Made by a program: the position numbers and the translations under genes. A stretch of 64,000 nt of DNA from Cinclus cinclus (Eukaryota > Chordata > Aves > Passeriformes > Cinclidae), in NCBI RefSeq assembly GCF_963662255.1, contig NC_085052.1, positions 7,071,307-7,135,306 on the forward strand, given 5' to 3'. This document shows positions 51,701 to 64,000 of the stretch, one piece after another (position 1 is the stretch's first letter; every line of letters begins with the position of its first letter). A model generated the notes under the pieces. The model had not been told where the DNA came from. It worked only from the letters and a program-made list of their open reading frames with translations, and did not search any database.

Positions 51701-54700
51701 ACCATCTGATTATGAGCTTGGTGCTCTCTGATATGAATGTGGCTTTTTTTCCATTTCATTCTAATAGAAAATATATTACAAGAACCACAACAGCCCCCAC
51801 CAACTTCCACATTTGCTAGCATTTTATCTATGAGCATTAAGGAAAAAGTGGAAACAGCTCCCCTCAAAGTAAGGGAGCAGGCACTTCAGTGAGCCCTGCT
51901 GGGAAAACGGCACCAGTTTTCCTGACAGTGGCCAGCTGAGTAAACAAAATTTCAGCTCCCAGAGCAAGAAATGCAGCATTAAAATTCAAACATGCAAATT
52001 GATATCAAAAGGAACATAATTTGGGGAAGCAAAATGTCTAAACTTATGCTTTTCAGAAAGGTAAAATAAGAAAATGCATACAGTGGTTATGTAGGGAAAT
52101 TTCAAGAGGAGAAGGTAACAACTGCTTTTATCAAAAGTACCCAAGCAACAGAGCAGAAGGTAAGCCAGCCAGGTACTGGGATAAAAATGATGAAAACATG
52201 GAACAAACAACAGGAGGAACAGACAGACGTAATTTGTTTTATGAAGTCTCTTGAGAATTTTCTAAGACCTTTCTGTCTTAATGGCACTGGTATCACTGTA
52301 GTGATGCAGTTCCTCATATGGATAGGATCTGGAGGTGTATCCATAGATTTAAGTGTGGCTGTAGCACAATATTTTACTTCTGAAAAAGAAAGCTAACAAT
52401 TTTTCTCAATATATGGTGCATTTGCACACTTTAACTGTTCATTACTGCACACTTAACAGTTCATACACTGTGGCTGCACTGCAACTGGTGAGCAAAGATC
52501 TTTTGATTTGAATTAATATTGTCAATTATAATTGCTTTGTTAATTTATTGACAGTGTCCATTCTTGGCTTTCATTTGTTATTTTTGTACCATTGATGACT
52601 GTGAAAACAAACTTTCTTGTAACTATGTGCCATCTCTTAGTCAGCTACGGGAGTTATGACTGAAGGGACATCAGCTTTCACTAGAACACCTGAAATAGGC
52701 TAAAAACACTCACAAGTACACCCATAGAAGTGTGTGTAGAATTGGGAACTAATTTCAAAATTTTCAAGTGTCTAGATATCTTTCATCCACTGAAAGCACT
52801 GATTTAATCCGAGAACCACCCTTTTCATTTGGATAAACTCACATTAGCTTAGTTCAGGACTGAGAACTAGTATTTGTAATGTACATTGGTTTATTGGTAG
52901 CTGGGAATTACTGTCCTTTGTGGGTTGTAAGTTCGCTCTGCTGCACTGAGGTGTTCAAGTTGCACCTTTATTTATCTCTACAAATAAATGCACTTGGAAC
53001 ATTTGAGGATATAAAAGCATAGAATACATGGAATGTAATGACATGGAGCAGGATACTTGCTGAAGTGAAATATTTTATGTTGACTGTACCTCCTAATAAT
53101 TTACTGTCTTGTATCAGTGTCCAGCTGGATGGCTAAGTGACAGCTACAGGCTTTGTGCAGCAACCAGTCAGACACTCCAGATTAGCATTTCCATACTCCC
53201 AAACTAGCATTTGCTAGCATGTGCACATTTGGACATTTTGGGTAGGATCTAATGAGGGAATTGCTGCCCAGCACCCCTCAGAGCTGCTGAGTGGGATTTG
53301 CAGTGTAGCTGCTCTGGTACAAAGGATGGAGCTGCCTCTTCCATGAGCTTTGTGTCAGGATGCCCTGTGCTATCAGCTGATGTAAACTCTCCCTGGGAGC
53401 TGGGCTACACATTCAGAGTGGGACAGGCTGTGACTGTGGCTGATGATTGTTACAGCCTTCACACTCTAATCCTGAGGTCGCAATTTGTATCATTTGGGAT
53501 GTAAAATCCTGCATGTCTTGAATTTTTCATAGGGTCTGTCACAGGCCAGAAGTGCAAAGTGGCCTCCCATAAGTGTAGAAAAACTACCTGTGCTGAAGAT
53601 GGTAAAGCAAAATTTTGCATCCAGTGAAAAATCCTGAATCTTAAAAGCTTGACATGGTTTCTGATTGTTTATTTGACTATCTGGAATATTCTAATGTACC
53701 TAACATCAAAGAAAAAAAAATCAATAATTTATGATGAGAAGATGTACAAGAATGGTGCTTTCTAAAAATCTGTTTTCATATCACTATTGATCAATGGAGA
53801 AGAATCATAAAATGCATCACTGAAGCATAATACCAGGGAAACAGCATTTGTATAAAGTTCTAGTTGCCCAATAAAGTAGAGAAAGTTTATTACAAAATTT
53901 CTTAGATTTATCCTGACAGAATAAATTATCAGATTATAAAGTTATATGAGCTTCTTAGGGGACAATATTTATCCCACAGGTAAGGATTATTCAAATTCTC
54001 TCGTGAATGAATTCTGCATCCTTGTAAGCAAAACATACATCACAGCCCCCAAATTGCCACGCACCATTTCTGCTGGGATGCAAGCCACACTTGCTCCCTA
54101 AGACAAATCTCTCTTCATTAAAAGGAATTTTCATGGCACCTTGCTACAAAGTGCCACAACCCTACAGGAAGAAATAACTGATCCCTGCTGGCTTAGTGTA
54201 CCAGACATGAATCACTGACTCCATTGTGGATGGAAAGAGATGGGCATGTGTGTGGGAAGAAGGAATTAAAGCTCAGGGCCAAGATCTCTGCAGGAAATCC
54301 TAAAAATAGCCAAACTTAGAAGAAGCGTGGAGTAAGCTTTCTGGTTTCAGTGTCAAGTCACTTAGTAAAATTAAGATTTGGGAAGGAGAAAATCTGAATC
54401 AACCAGAGCTTTGATTTTTCTGTTACTCTACAGATCCTGCGTATTGCCCAAGTTCAGAATTATGGTGTCCCATATCACACACCTCTCATTTTAGGCATGC
54501 CAGCCTTTGACTATAGCAGACAGCAGTAATTAACAGTGTAGGAAGGATGGATAATATTGTGCATATATAAATGGCAAACTGAAGAAGAGGCTGAAAGATA
54601 AGGTGGCACTCTAAAAAAAAAACAAAAAACCCCCACCAAAATAAAACAAAAAAAAAAAAAAACAAACCAGCAGCTGAATGATTGGTATAATTTCAGTAAC

Positions 54701-54844
54701 ATTTTAACATTTTCTAGCAAAATATTCATTTTCCCCCAGCCCTCAGTATGCTTCCCTCCTGCAGTACCTGTCTTCGCACAGGCATAATCTAGGGGACTAA
54801 TACAAAGCAATCAGCTCTAGAAAACATGACCTTGACCAGTTTGG
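45741..54844. other. Non-coding stretch, no gene recognised
   Basis: AT-rich sequence with frames no longer than about 89 codons. A C-rich run (six Cs, A, six Cs) lies at about 48538-48550. A GC-richer patch at about 53270-53470 is open for 68 codons without a recognisable product. An A-rich run lies at 54613-54667. Confidence 0.55.
54613..54667. repeat. A-rich low-complexity run
   Basis: Runs of A separated by single C or short C blocks on the plus strand, about 55 nt. On minus it yields phenylalanine-rich frames that should not be read as genes. Confidence 0.85.
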
Positions 54845-55222
54845 ATGAACTGGGATTATTTTGATATAGAGAAAGGTCATAGAATGTAAACAGAAAAAAT
54901 ATGAATGTCTGCAGAAAAAAGGAAGGAAGAAAATAATCTTTTTTCCATGCTCATTTTGGGCATGATAAAAAGTAATGGGCTTAAACCATAGCAGACGAAA
55001 TTTAGGTTAACCATTAGGAAAGATTTTCTAACAGGAATGGATGGGGTAAAAAATTTCATAGGTAAGAAGCAGAAAGTGCATTTTTGTACACGTCCATGAA
55101 CAGGTTAGACAAACATCTGCCAGAAATAGTTTACATGCAGCTGATACTGCCATGAACAGGGGAGATGGGAGTAAATGATCTCTAAAAGTCCTTTCCAGCC
55201 TTATTTTTTTTATGATTCTGTA
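54845..55222 (+). mobile_element. Old CR1 retrotransposon 3' fragment
   Basis: Sense is plus. The core reads agtaatgggcttaaaccatag, then atttaggttaaccattagga and aaagattttctaacagg, then aacaggttagacaaacatctg, and closes with aaagtcctttccagccttat and tatgattctg at 55222. These are the 3'-end blocks of the older CR1 type shared by birds, crocodilians and turtles. A segment between ttctaacagg and gaacaggttag is reduced, probably by deletion. The 5' limit is approximate; similarity is clear only from about 54960. Confidence 0.85.
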
Positions 55223-56905
55223 ATCAACTTTGAAAGGAGCTTGGCATCACTCCTGTTGAAAATAATGGGAGCTTGCAGTGTTCTGTAATGGCATTCCAGA
55301 TTTCCTCCAGTACAAACCAAGGTGGAACTGTGTGAATTTCAGTGGAGGGGAGTGGGACCTCGAGCTTCAGTAGCTGCAAGAAGGGTGGTAATTTATACCT
55401 AACTGCATTTGTCATACTCAGTATCTTGCATTGCCAAGGTCTTTAAAAAGCAGAAATTTGATGCCTCTTTCGTGCCATTCTTCAGACTGTGTTCTGAATT
55501 GAAGCTGATGAGTAGCTGATAATGTTTCTTAGGTGGATGAGTAACTGCTTTTAATAAATTAGAGCTTTCTCTACTCTAAATATTATTCTGAGCATATATT
55601 CTTAAATCATCAGAAAACAGTATATTAAATGATAGATTTTAACTTCAATCTAAGGCACCATTTAATGCTACACATAATTTTTCTCCCACATCAGTCAGAG
55701 CAAAGCTCTGACACAGCTTAGGATGTGCTTCCCTGTGCTGGCAGCCATGGTTTGCTGTTTTCTGAAAAAACAACCCCCCATTATTTTCATCCTCTACATT
55801 TACAACTGCAAATAGAATTTATTCAAAGGTTATTTTTTCAGCATTCAAATTTGAAATTTAATAATTACTGTCTCCAGAAACTGTGAAGAAAATTTCATCC
55901 GAAGTTCACATTTATACTTAGATAATTTTTTTACTTTACAACCAGTATTCTTTTGTTGCTTCCCCAGGAAAAGATGCAGCCTATTCTTGAATTTAATGTG
56001 TTATGGTGTAATAGTTTGTAGTGTAACCTGTTACGCCTTTTGCATATTGATACATTTTCAGGTAACCAAAATACCTCTACAAAAACTTCACTGTGTACTC
56101 CCAGCAGCAATGTGCTATCAAAGATTCTTTATCTATTCCATCATGATGACTAATCAGTATTTCTCTATTGTCTATTGTGGACAAAGATTCCTGCATGAGT
56201 ATATTTGACAAGAATAATTTATCTGCAGAAAGAATAACAGATTAATCTGCTCTTCCCTGAGTTAAAAAAAAAAGAAAAAAAACCAGAACAACAGAGTATC
56301 ATATATTTAGATACTGATCTGAAATTTCATCAACAAATAGTGAAGAAGAGCTCTTATCCTTGACTCAAACATTTCTGCTGAAACAATGCAGGGATCTGGA
56401 AATTAATGAATGGTATTACGCATTAAACCATGCTATGAACTATTGCTTGGATTTTTTTCTATTACATTTAGAACAATGAATCTGAGAACAACTCAAACAC
56501 TGTTCATTTATTCCTACAACATCCTGACAAAGTAGCATTCTTATTTTACAGGGAGCATACAGAAAGACTACATATCCACAAACACACATGGGGATCTGGT
56601 TAACAGAGTAAGGGCTAAAGTCTACTCTGGGTGGAAATTCCAGTAGATGCAAGTCCCCACAAGAATGTTCTCACTTTTTGACTACAAGCTTCCATCTCCA
56701 GACAGTGAAACTGTTTGATTACAGAGCGAGTTCTGCTGAACCCACTGTTGTGTGAACGTGAGCCTAAGGAGGCAGATACAGACACAAACACTCGGGAAGA
56801 GGAAGGGCTGTGAGGGAATGGACACCACAAGCCTGAAGGAGTTTTGTACCTGGAAAAGTGCCCTGAGTAATGCTCCCAGGGCCAGGTCTGAAAGCCTTGA
56901 GCCGC

Positions 56906-56947
56906 AGTTATGGGTTTCCTTTGGAAAGTTATGGGTTTCCTTAAGGA
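56906..56947. repeat. Tandem duplication, 2 x 21 bp
   Basis: Two copies of a unit beginning agttatgggtttcctt. The first 16 bases are identical and the last five differ. Confidence 0.85.
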
Positions 56948-57858
56948 AGGTTACCCTTTGATCACTGCCATCCAACTATTCTGCCTTCTGGGTTTGCCCT
57001 GTGGCAAGGCACCAGATATTGCACATCCCACTGATAGCCTGATGCACTCAAAAGAAGCTGAGGACACTGAGTACTTCATAGAAGACACTTCAGACTGTGA
57101 ATTGCTGAATCGTGAATTATAAGTAATAAATATATGTATAAATAGTACAAATTAAGATAGGTACATTGTCATTCTAAACTTTCCTTGATCAGTTCATGTT
57201 GAGTCACTCTCAACCCTAAATATAGTTTGCCATTGTCGTTTTCTTTTTAATTTTTCCCTTACATGCTAGCATGTTTTGAGCAGCCAAGACAACTTTCTTG
57301 AAATTAAAGACCTTAAGTCAAAAGAGTCTTTTTCAGCCACTGTTCAGATCCATACTTCCTGTTGAGGAATTTGGAGGATTCACTTAATGCTAATGTTTTT
57401 CAGGCTCAAACATTGCAGAAAGAGTAGATCAAAAAGAGGAATTCTTTTAGAAGTGATGCACATACAGGTGCTAGTTTAAAATGTCCCTCTTTTGGATGGA
57501 TTATTTTGTCTGCTACTTTCACATATTAACTAGCTATCAGTCATTTTCAAGCTCATTTTCTCCAGTATGAAAAATATATGCAGTTTAGTGTGTGACTCAC
57601 TTGCCAGGTCCAGTAACATTCACAGAAGCCTAATTTCATTTCATGTTATATTTTACTTATTTTCGTTTCTTTAATAGATTTAACTGAGCCTTGGATTTTT
57701 AGTTTGGAATTATTTTTGTATAATTCTTTTCAACAGACTGGTTTTCTTTTATGAACCTGCTAATTTTGTATGCCCAAACTTATTCCTTCTCATTGTTTCT
57801 GCACCACTTAATATTTATTTTATTTTGTAAGAAAGAGCAGAAAAATCAACTTCCAACC

Positions 57859-57884
57859 TTTTGTTGTTGTTGTGTTGTTGTTGT
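57859..57884. repeat. (TTG)n microsatellite
   Basis: Eight TTG-type units with one interruption (ttgtgttg). Confidence 0.9.
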
Positions 57885-60800
57885 CATTTTTTAACCTATG
57901 GAATTGCAGATGTGATATGAGAGAAACCCACCCATCTAGTGCTAGTACAGAGTAGTGCATCCTGCTGGAATTTTTGGAGTAGCTCTGGAGTCAGGCATGA
58001 TTCATCAGGCTGTACAAGTTTTGACAGCCTTGCTAGGCTCTAAATCATTCCCAAAACGGCATTTGGTGGTTTCCACACTGTTCCCCATTTCATGTCCCAC
58101 AAAGACTTAGTCATCTGGATGCACCATTTAGCTGGTGCTGTGTGTAGGCACAGAGCCATACTTAGATACTGAAGGATGTTCTGCAGGGAGATGCAGAACT
58201 CGGCTCTGGGCTTGACCAGGCAGCACTGACCTGGACCTGTTGTATCCTTACAGGACAGGAGCTGACATGTGGATCTCTCTGGAATATATTCCCTATATTT
58301 CTCAGTTCCAAAATTATGAAGCAGAACGATGCAAGGCATACAAATAAGAGAAGTTGAGAATTTATCACCGTAAGAGATTTCTCATAACAAGCAACAACCC
58401 TTCTCTAACAATCGTGACCTAATTAACATGAAGCCAGGGCTCTCAGCTACCTGTGGGTGTTCTGAGTTAAAATCTTCTCTGGGTTCAGACTAGTTCCTTC
58501 AAAAGGACATTTCCAGTGATTTCATTGTTACAGAGCAGTTCATCCACAAACAAAAAGGATGTGGGCAATAATTGAGTTCACTGTTGCAAACCCACGCTTG
58601 CTACAGGAACTAAAGTATCCCTTTAAGATGTATTTCCTCATTTTGCTATTTAGTTTTACTAATGGAAAGATTTGAACTTTAAACCTGCTTTCTTTTCCTT
58701 TGTACTTGCAACAGTAATTGAATACATAGAGCATGAGAGGAGTTCATTCCCCATCCCTCATGTTAAAAGTGTTTTATACTTACTAATAATATTAGTTCAT
58801 TTGTGCCCATAAGCTTTAGAGCCTTCTACAATAGTTGTGCAATATTGATTGAAAGATCAAATTATTCCAGAAACTGAGTAGCTCCAAACTTTTAAGAGCC
58901 ACTTTTAAGTAAGAACTGTCCCTATCATGCTTTTAAACTGCTAACAACAGAAAGCCCTGACATTCTTCTGTCAACATTTTCCTGAACCACAAATTGCTCA
59001 TGCATTAGAAATTCACTTGAAATGGCATAAAAAGGCTGTGAAGTAAATGTATTCCTGAAGCCTGGGTCTGCAAGCCAGTGTAATTTCAGAAAAGACCATA
59101 CAAGCTGTAAAGACAGCAGATGCAAGGACTGAATTTAACTACGTATGATAACTCAATTTATTTTCTCTGTAGTCTAGTAACTCAATAAGTCTTTAGCAGT
59201 TTTGTAAATAAACAGATGGATGCCATCAAATGCCAAAGAATGATAAATCTGATTGGTCCCTGTATAATTTCGGACAGCTTTATCCCAAAAATAGGCAGTA
59301 GAAGCATCTTACTCCAAGAATGTGATAAAATAAATATGGGGAGGTAGATTATGGGCAATTGCATTGTCCCAGTAATGAATGAAACTTTCCATGATGCCAG
59401 GACTATGAATCAGGATAGATCTCAATGCAATTCTTTTTAGTTGAAGATTGACTTCTGTTGATCAAAGAAAAAAAAATCCGCTTTTTCAGGGATTCAATGT
59501 TAGAATAAGGAGAAATAGGTGATGGGACCCCTGTTGAAAGATTTAATTCATATATAACTTTAACTTTGAAAGGTTTATGGTTCTAATTTAGCTGTAAGCC
59601 ATCTGCTCCACACTGTATGTGTTGACTGAATATAAAAGCAGACCACCAATTTCACATAGGAAGGAACTTATCATCCAGTGTGTCACTTGCACAGGGATTT
59701 GTTCACTTTACCTAATTTTGCACTTCTAATTAGACATGTGTTGAATCCTCAAAGTTTAACAGCACAAAATTTTTAAAGCTGCTCTGTTAGGTTCAGGTGC
59801 ACATTCACATGGGCCCTACTGCTGCCTATTTTCCATGTAAGAACACTGTGCCTTTGTGCTAGGAGAAGGACAACAAGATGCTGCTTTAGAGCATTATCTG
59901 ATCATCAATATTTCTGCTTGCATAAAATAAATCATTCTATTAAAAGATTTCTTTATTTTTTCCCATGAGATTTCCATTAAAAACGACATAAGTATTGTAT
60001 AATCTCTCTCAGCAAAATTCTGAAGTGAGAACTTTCCATGTTTGTTAGTTGCCTTTAGCATTCTTTTTTTTTCTTTTCCTTTCCTTTGTCGATGTCTGTA
60101 TCATTTATGTCAAAAGAAGAAAAGCACACTATGATTTCTTTCAACCAGGGAAAACTTAGCCTTGCAAAGGGCCTAAGGCTCTGCCTGGGAGACAATCAAA
60201 TTTGAAGACCTAAGTTTACAGCTTTTTAAATTCAGAAAGCCTATGAAAATGGCTAAAAAGCATCGAGCAACAAAATAGCAGGCAAAGACATGAAAGAGCC
60301 AAATAAGAATTGTCAAAAACCAAGATGAGTTAGACCTTGCAAAGGTTTAGTAAAACAAACACCCAAGGATTTTCACTGTATATGACTAAGAGACCAGAAC
60401 AGGACAGAGACATTACGTAGAAAGAATGAAGCAGAGAGCAGGTATTTTCTAGATACTCTCCCAGGGGTGAATTTGAAGGTTTTCAAGGAGGGAGATAATG
60501 GTTGTCAAAGACGGTACCATCAATATGGATAATAGAATGAGGATATGGAAACAGAAGAAACAGAAGTTTTATAAAATGACATTAGGGTAATCAGAACACT
60601 AATTCTGTAAGAATACCAGAAAACAAAGGCTGGTAACAGAGAAATTTAATAATATGTCATGTCAGATGCATACAAATTGAGAACAGTAACTTGTTTCTTT
60701 CAAACTAAATATTGTCTAGATTCAAGGAAAAATATATTCAGTTATTCACCAACCTATTAATCAGACTCTGCTATGAAGTACTTTGCTAGAACAAATAATT

Positions 60801-61209
60801 AAAGGCAGGTAAATGGAAAACAGGTCAAAATGCAACAACATTTCATCAAAGATTGTGCCGGAATCCCTTGATACTTTTCTGCAATAAGTTAGATGATTTT
60901 CTGGGGAAGAACATGCAGAATATTTTCTAGATGTCTGAAATCTTATAATGTGAGAATTTTTCAACAGACAAATTATCAAAAGAGAAGATAGAGGAGTTAA
61001 GGAGAGTGGATAATGGCATGAAGGAGAGAAAACAAAGAATAGTTTTGAAGAGAAAGAAGGCTGATGAAGGTATAGCATGGAAACAAGAATCATGCTTTTT
61101 ACTGTTCATTTTTTGTTTCCATTAAAGAGCTTCGCATTAATATACTTAAATTCAATCATGGCAAACATCACTATGTATCATCATACAGGGAAGGCTTGAA
61201 ATATAATTC

Positions 61210-61720
61210 AGAAAGAGATGCCTGACCCCAAGAATCTGAGGAATATACATGCACTCAGATTGAACAGCAAAATTAAAAGCCATGTATTTTGGAAACAAAC
61301 AGAAACTTATACTCTAAAAGTTTACAGTTCAAGAAAGAAAATAAGCTGGTTGCAGAAATACCAAGTTGGAAAAGGGGGAAAAATGGTTTTTAAAAGTAAA
61401 TGTTAAAAGGCGCAAAGCAACAAAATGTTAATGCCACTGGGCAATGCCAGATGGGCACTCACATGGCACTTTGAGTACAAACCTGGTCATGCAAGGTAAA
61501 AAGGGATGAACTGAGGCAAAAACTGGGACAAAGCACTACAAAGGTGTTCAGAAGAGTGAAGAACAGGTTTAGAGAAGACCTCATTTGCCTTAGAAAAATG
61601 AAGGTGGAGACAAGACCCGATTGCTGTGTTAAAACACTGTGGGGAATGGATGAAAACAGCAGAGCCCCGAGCGCTGCAGCCGATGGCGAGCAGGCAGGCG
61701 TGGCTGAGGAATGGTGTTTC
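61210..61720 (+). mobile_element. Possible ancient CR1/L3-like LINE remnant
   Basis: Plus-sense blocks resemble the late coding part of CR1/L3 LINEs. A ccatgtattttggaaacaa stretch lies near 61280. The best stretch, about 61469-61590, reads cactttgagtacaaacctgg, a purine-rich spacer, then ggtgttcagaagagtgaaga, ending gagaagacctcattt. This is the order of the CR1 'cttgagtactgtgtycagttytgg...gtccagagaagrgcaac...gagaagact' segment. All frames are broken on this strand. A 143-codon minus frame (61487-61918) overlaps it and is probably incidental. Confidence 0.35.
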
Positions 61721-64000
61721 TCTCCAGGTTAGAGCTTTTGATCTGAAGATTTGGCTTCTAGTGCATCTGTCTGTGGTCAGAAGTTTTGGATCATGAGCAT
61801 TCATCACTGCTTCTCCATTCCCATGACAATAGGAGAGAGGAAAGCACCAAACTGTCACCTGGATGCAGCCTGGCAATAGCTCAGACAACCTCCCCACACA
61901 GGGGGAAGAGATGGCCATGGCTGAACTTCACAGTTCAGAATTTTACACCCTCTTCAGACATTCTTTCAGTTCCCTTTATGCAACTAAAGCTACAAAAACC
62001 CCAAAAGAAAAATGTATTTCTAATGCTCTGGAGAAAAAGTGACAGTTTTGGATTGAAAAATGAATAACTAGTTGTCAAAGAAATGTTCACAGTACTTAAC
62101 AGTTTTTATTAATGTCTCATTTTATTGAGTCCCTCTAGGGCAGCAAATCCAGTGATAAAGTTGTAAAACAACCATCTCCACCTCCTCTATTCTCCTGCTC
62201 TCTTTTTTTCTTCTCTTTTTACTTTTTTTCAGCTGATAGCTCCACAGAATGCAGGTTTTACTGTCCAATCAATAAGTTACTTTTGCCAAGATGTGTGGAA
62301 GACACATTGCTGATATTATACTGCATGCTCTTCATATTAAAATGTTTATGTCTTTTCCAACTGTTTTCTTCAGAATTTAAAGGAATCAAGGTTCTATGGC
62401 TAGAATGATGTAAAAGCTAATTCATTACAGAAACACCTAAAATTCTGCAAAAGAGCAGACAAAATCAATACCTCATTCTTCATCACTTACAAAGCTAAGA
62501 ACTTCTGTACTTTTCTGGTAGACTGTACCCTGCATATTGCCGAAGTAACTAATCTGGGTTTGGGCTGGAGTAGGGGTGGTGGTGGCTAGCAGGTCTTATT
62601 ATCTACTTTTTTTTTGCTATTGCCATAAATATTTTTTAAGTAATCATTGGCACCATCTGCCACTTACCACTGTGTTCTTTTCACAGTGTCAATACTATAA
62701 ACACAGTCTGCTCCCTCATTTGATGCAGTACAGAAGGATGGAATTAGGCAGAAAATAGTCACTCCAAAAATAGGTCTTACTGCTCAAAAGGAAGAAACTC
62801 CTTCAGTAAAATGATCTTGGGAATAGATGATTATAGTTTACACCAAGTCTTAGAGCTATTTTGTTAAGCATCTCCAGCTAATTGAAAAGAACCCTGGATT
62901 TTACAGTCTCTCAGTGTCAGTAAGTTGAAGCTACTGCTTAATATAATAATTAGGAGTTTAGCTCTAGTTGTAGTCATTAAAACTCTTACAAAGACCATTT
63001 TGATTTTCTCTCACAATGTTAATGTTTTCTACTTTTTTGAGCATTTAACTGGCATCATGTTGGTAACTAATATGGAGTATCCCTCAACACAATTACCAAA
63101 ATTACATTTCTATACAAAATGATCTAACCATGCCTTAGGTTAGAGAGAAAGATTAAACCCAGTCTTCATACAGTCTGAACAGTAAAAGGAAACTCAAATA
63201 TTTCTGCTCCCCACTGAGTCTTTTATAATATTTCAGCTTATCTCTAGAGCTTCTGGTCAAACAAACATGACTGTGCAACTTTGCATAATAAATAAAATGT
63301 CTGACTCACCCATGTATTTTAACACAAGTTCTAGACATCCGCACTGTTTTTATTTAATACATAATTTCACTTATTTCCAGTTGCATGTTGGGATTTCAGA
63401 GGAAATAAGAGAACTGAGATTTTTTTTTTGTTTTGCTATTTCATTATTTGAAAAGTCTTGTAATTCATGATGGGGGGGAGGTGTCTCTTCTAGGGTGTTG
63501 TATAATCAGTTTTGGTCAGTTTTTAAAATATTTTTTCTGTTTGCATGCCACTTTATCCTACCTAAACAGTATTACTAGATTACAGATATAAAATATACTT
63601 TGATAGATCTATGTCAATAAAACAGCAAACGATGAAAACAAGCCAGTATTTTTTCTCCAAAATTACAAAGAGAAACAACATTCAATAGAGAGAACATTCA
63701 ACATTCATAGAGAAGTGGATTGCTACAGAACAAAGAACAGGATGGCACAGAGAAATACATTTGCTTAAACAAAAAGTAGGATGTTACTTTGTAGGGCCTG
63801 ATAAGCCAACTGGAAAAAGGAATGCAGAACTATGTTTGTTGTTATCTAAACATCTATCATTTTTTCAGTGTTCCTTTTTCCTTTTGTGATATCAATTTTA
63901 AGTTTCTTTTTTAGATGTTTAGGAATCTAAATAATCAGTTGTGAATGTTACTATGTCTACCCTCACTTTGCTTTTCACCACTTTCAGTGTTCACAGCTTT
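61721..64000. other. Non-coding stretch, no gene recognised
   Basis: AT-rich sequence with no supported gene. A T run near 63421 and a short G run near 63471 are present. Near 63690 the short word acattca recurs three times within about 30 bases. I see nothing else. Confidence 0.55.

Larger units (their letters stand above)
55223..61209. other. Non-coding stretch, no gene recognised
   Basis: AT-rich sequence with scattered frames of up to about 99 codons. It includes a 2 x 21-bp tandem repeat (56906-56947), a (TTG)n tract (57859-57884) and a T/C-rich run near 60063. No splice-supported exon or transposon end was recognised. Confidence 0.55.

Noticed and set aside
61487..61918. 143-codon minus-strand open frame
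   Set aside because: No recognisable domain, no splice or promoter context, and it overlaps a probable plus-sense LINE remnant.
1..64000. tRNA, rRNA, snRNA, CRISPR or endogenous viral features
   Set aside because: Looked for B-box-like GGTTCRANNC, U1/U6-like words, regularly spaced direct repeats and primer-binding-site/LTR layouts. None was convincing.

Overview
The window looks like nuclear DNA from a bird. The main evidence is several CR1 retrotransposon 3' ends. Three read on the minus strand and start with the CR1 terminal octamer motif (aatcatag/aatcacag) followed by the ttggaaaggacc-type segment. One is an older copy on the plus strand that ends in ctttccagcc...tatgattctg. The rest is AT-rich, stop-dense sequence with short simple repeats and no operons, Shine-Dalgarno sites or dense long reading frames. 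I could not place the bird lineage or the locus.

Most of the 64 kb reads as intergenic or intronic DNA. I recognise no complete protein-coding gene. The best gene evidence is a pair of candidate minus-strand exons at about 21.08-21.92 kb. The 3' one has a strong acceptor, 40 open codons and a stop. The 5' one has a strong donor, and the reading phase matches across a 618-bp intron. An AT-rich 3'UTR-like stretch with several poly(A) signals follows, down to about 19.4 kb. If this is real, the gene's upstream exons lie at higher coordinates and much of 22-64 kb could be its introns. I could not name the protein. Three weaker plus-strand exon candidates (11.6, 26.6 and 28.6-29.1 kb) are listed with low confidence.

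The most informative element is a decayed non-CR1 LINE at 13.99-15.17 kb on the plus strand. Pieces of reverse transcriptase occur in the correct order but are broken by frameshifts and stops. Its catalytic-core piece resembles the G-L-R-Q-G-D-A-L-S-P form typical of RTE-like LINEs, not the G-V-P-Q-G-S form of CR1. Two further very old CR1/L3-like remnants are suggested at about 37.85-38.34 and 61.2-61.7 kb.

By region: 1-11.6 kb, no recognised features; 11.6-15.2 kb, exon candidate, (AT)n repeat and LINE relic; 15.2-19.4 kb, nothing; 19.4-22.3 kb, candidate 3' gene end plus CR1; 22.3-26.5 kb, nothing; 26.5-29.2 kb, long pyrimidine tract, GC-richer unit, CR1 and weak exon candidates; 29.2-45.5 kb, mostly nothing apart from a G-rich tract and an old LINE remnant; 45.5 kb, CR1; 54.8 kb, old CR1; 61.2 kb, old LINE remnant. 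I found no tRNA, rRNA or CRISPR features and no recognisable endogenous virus.
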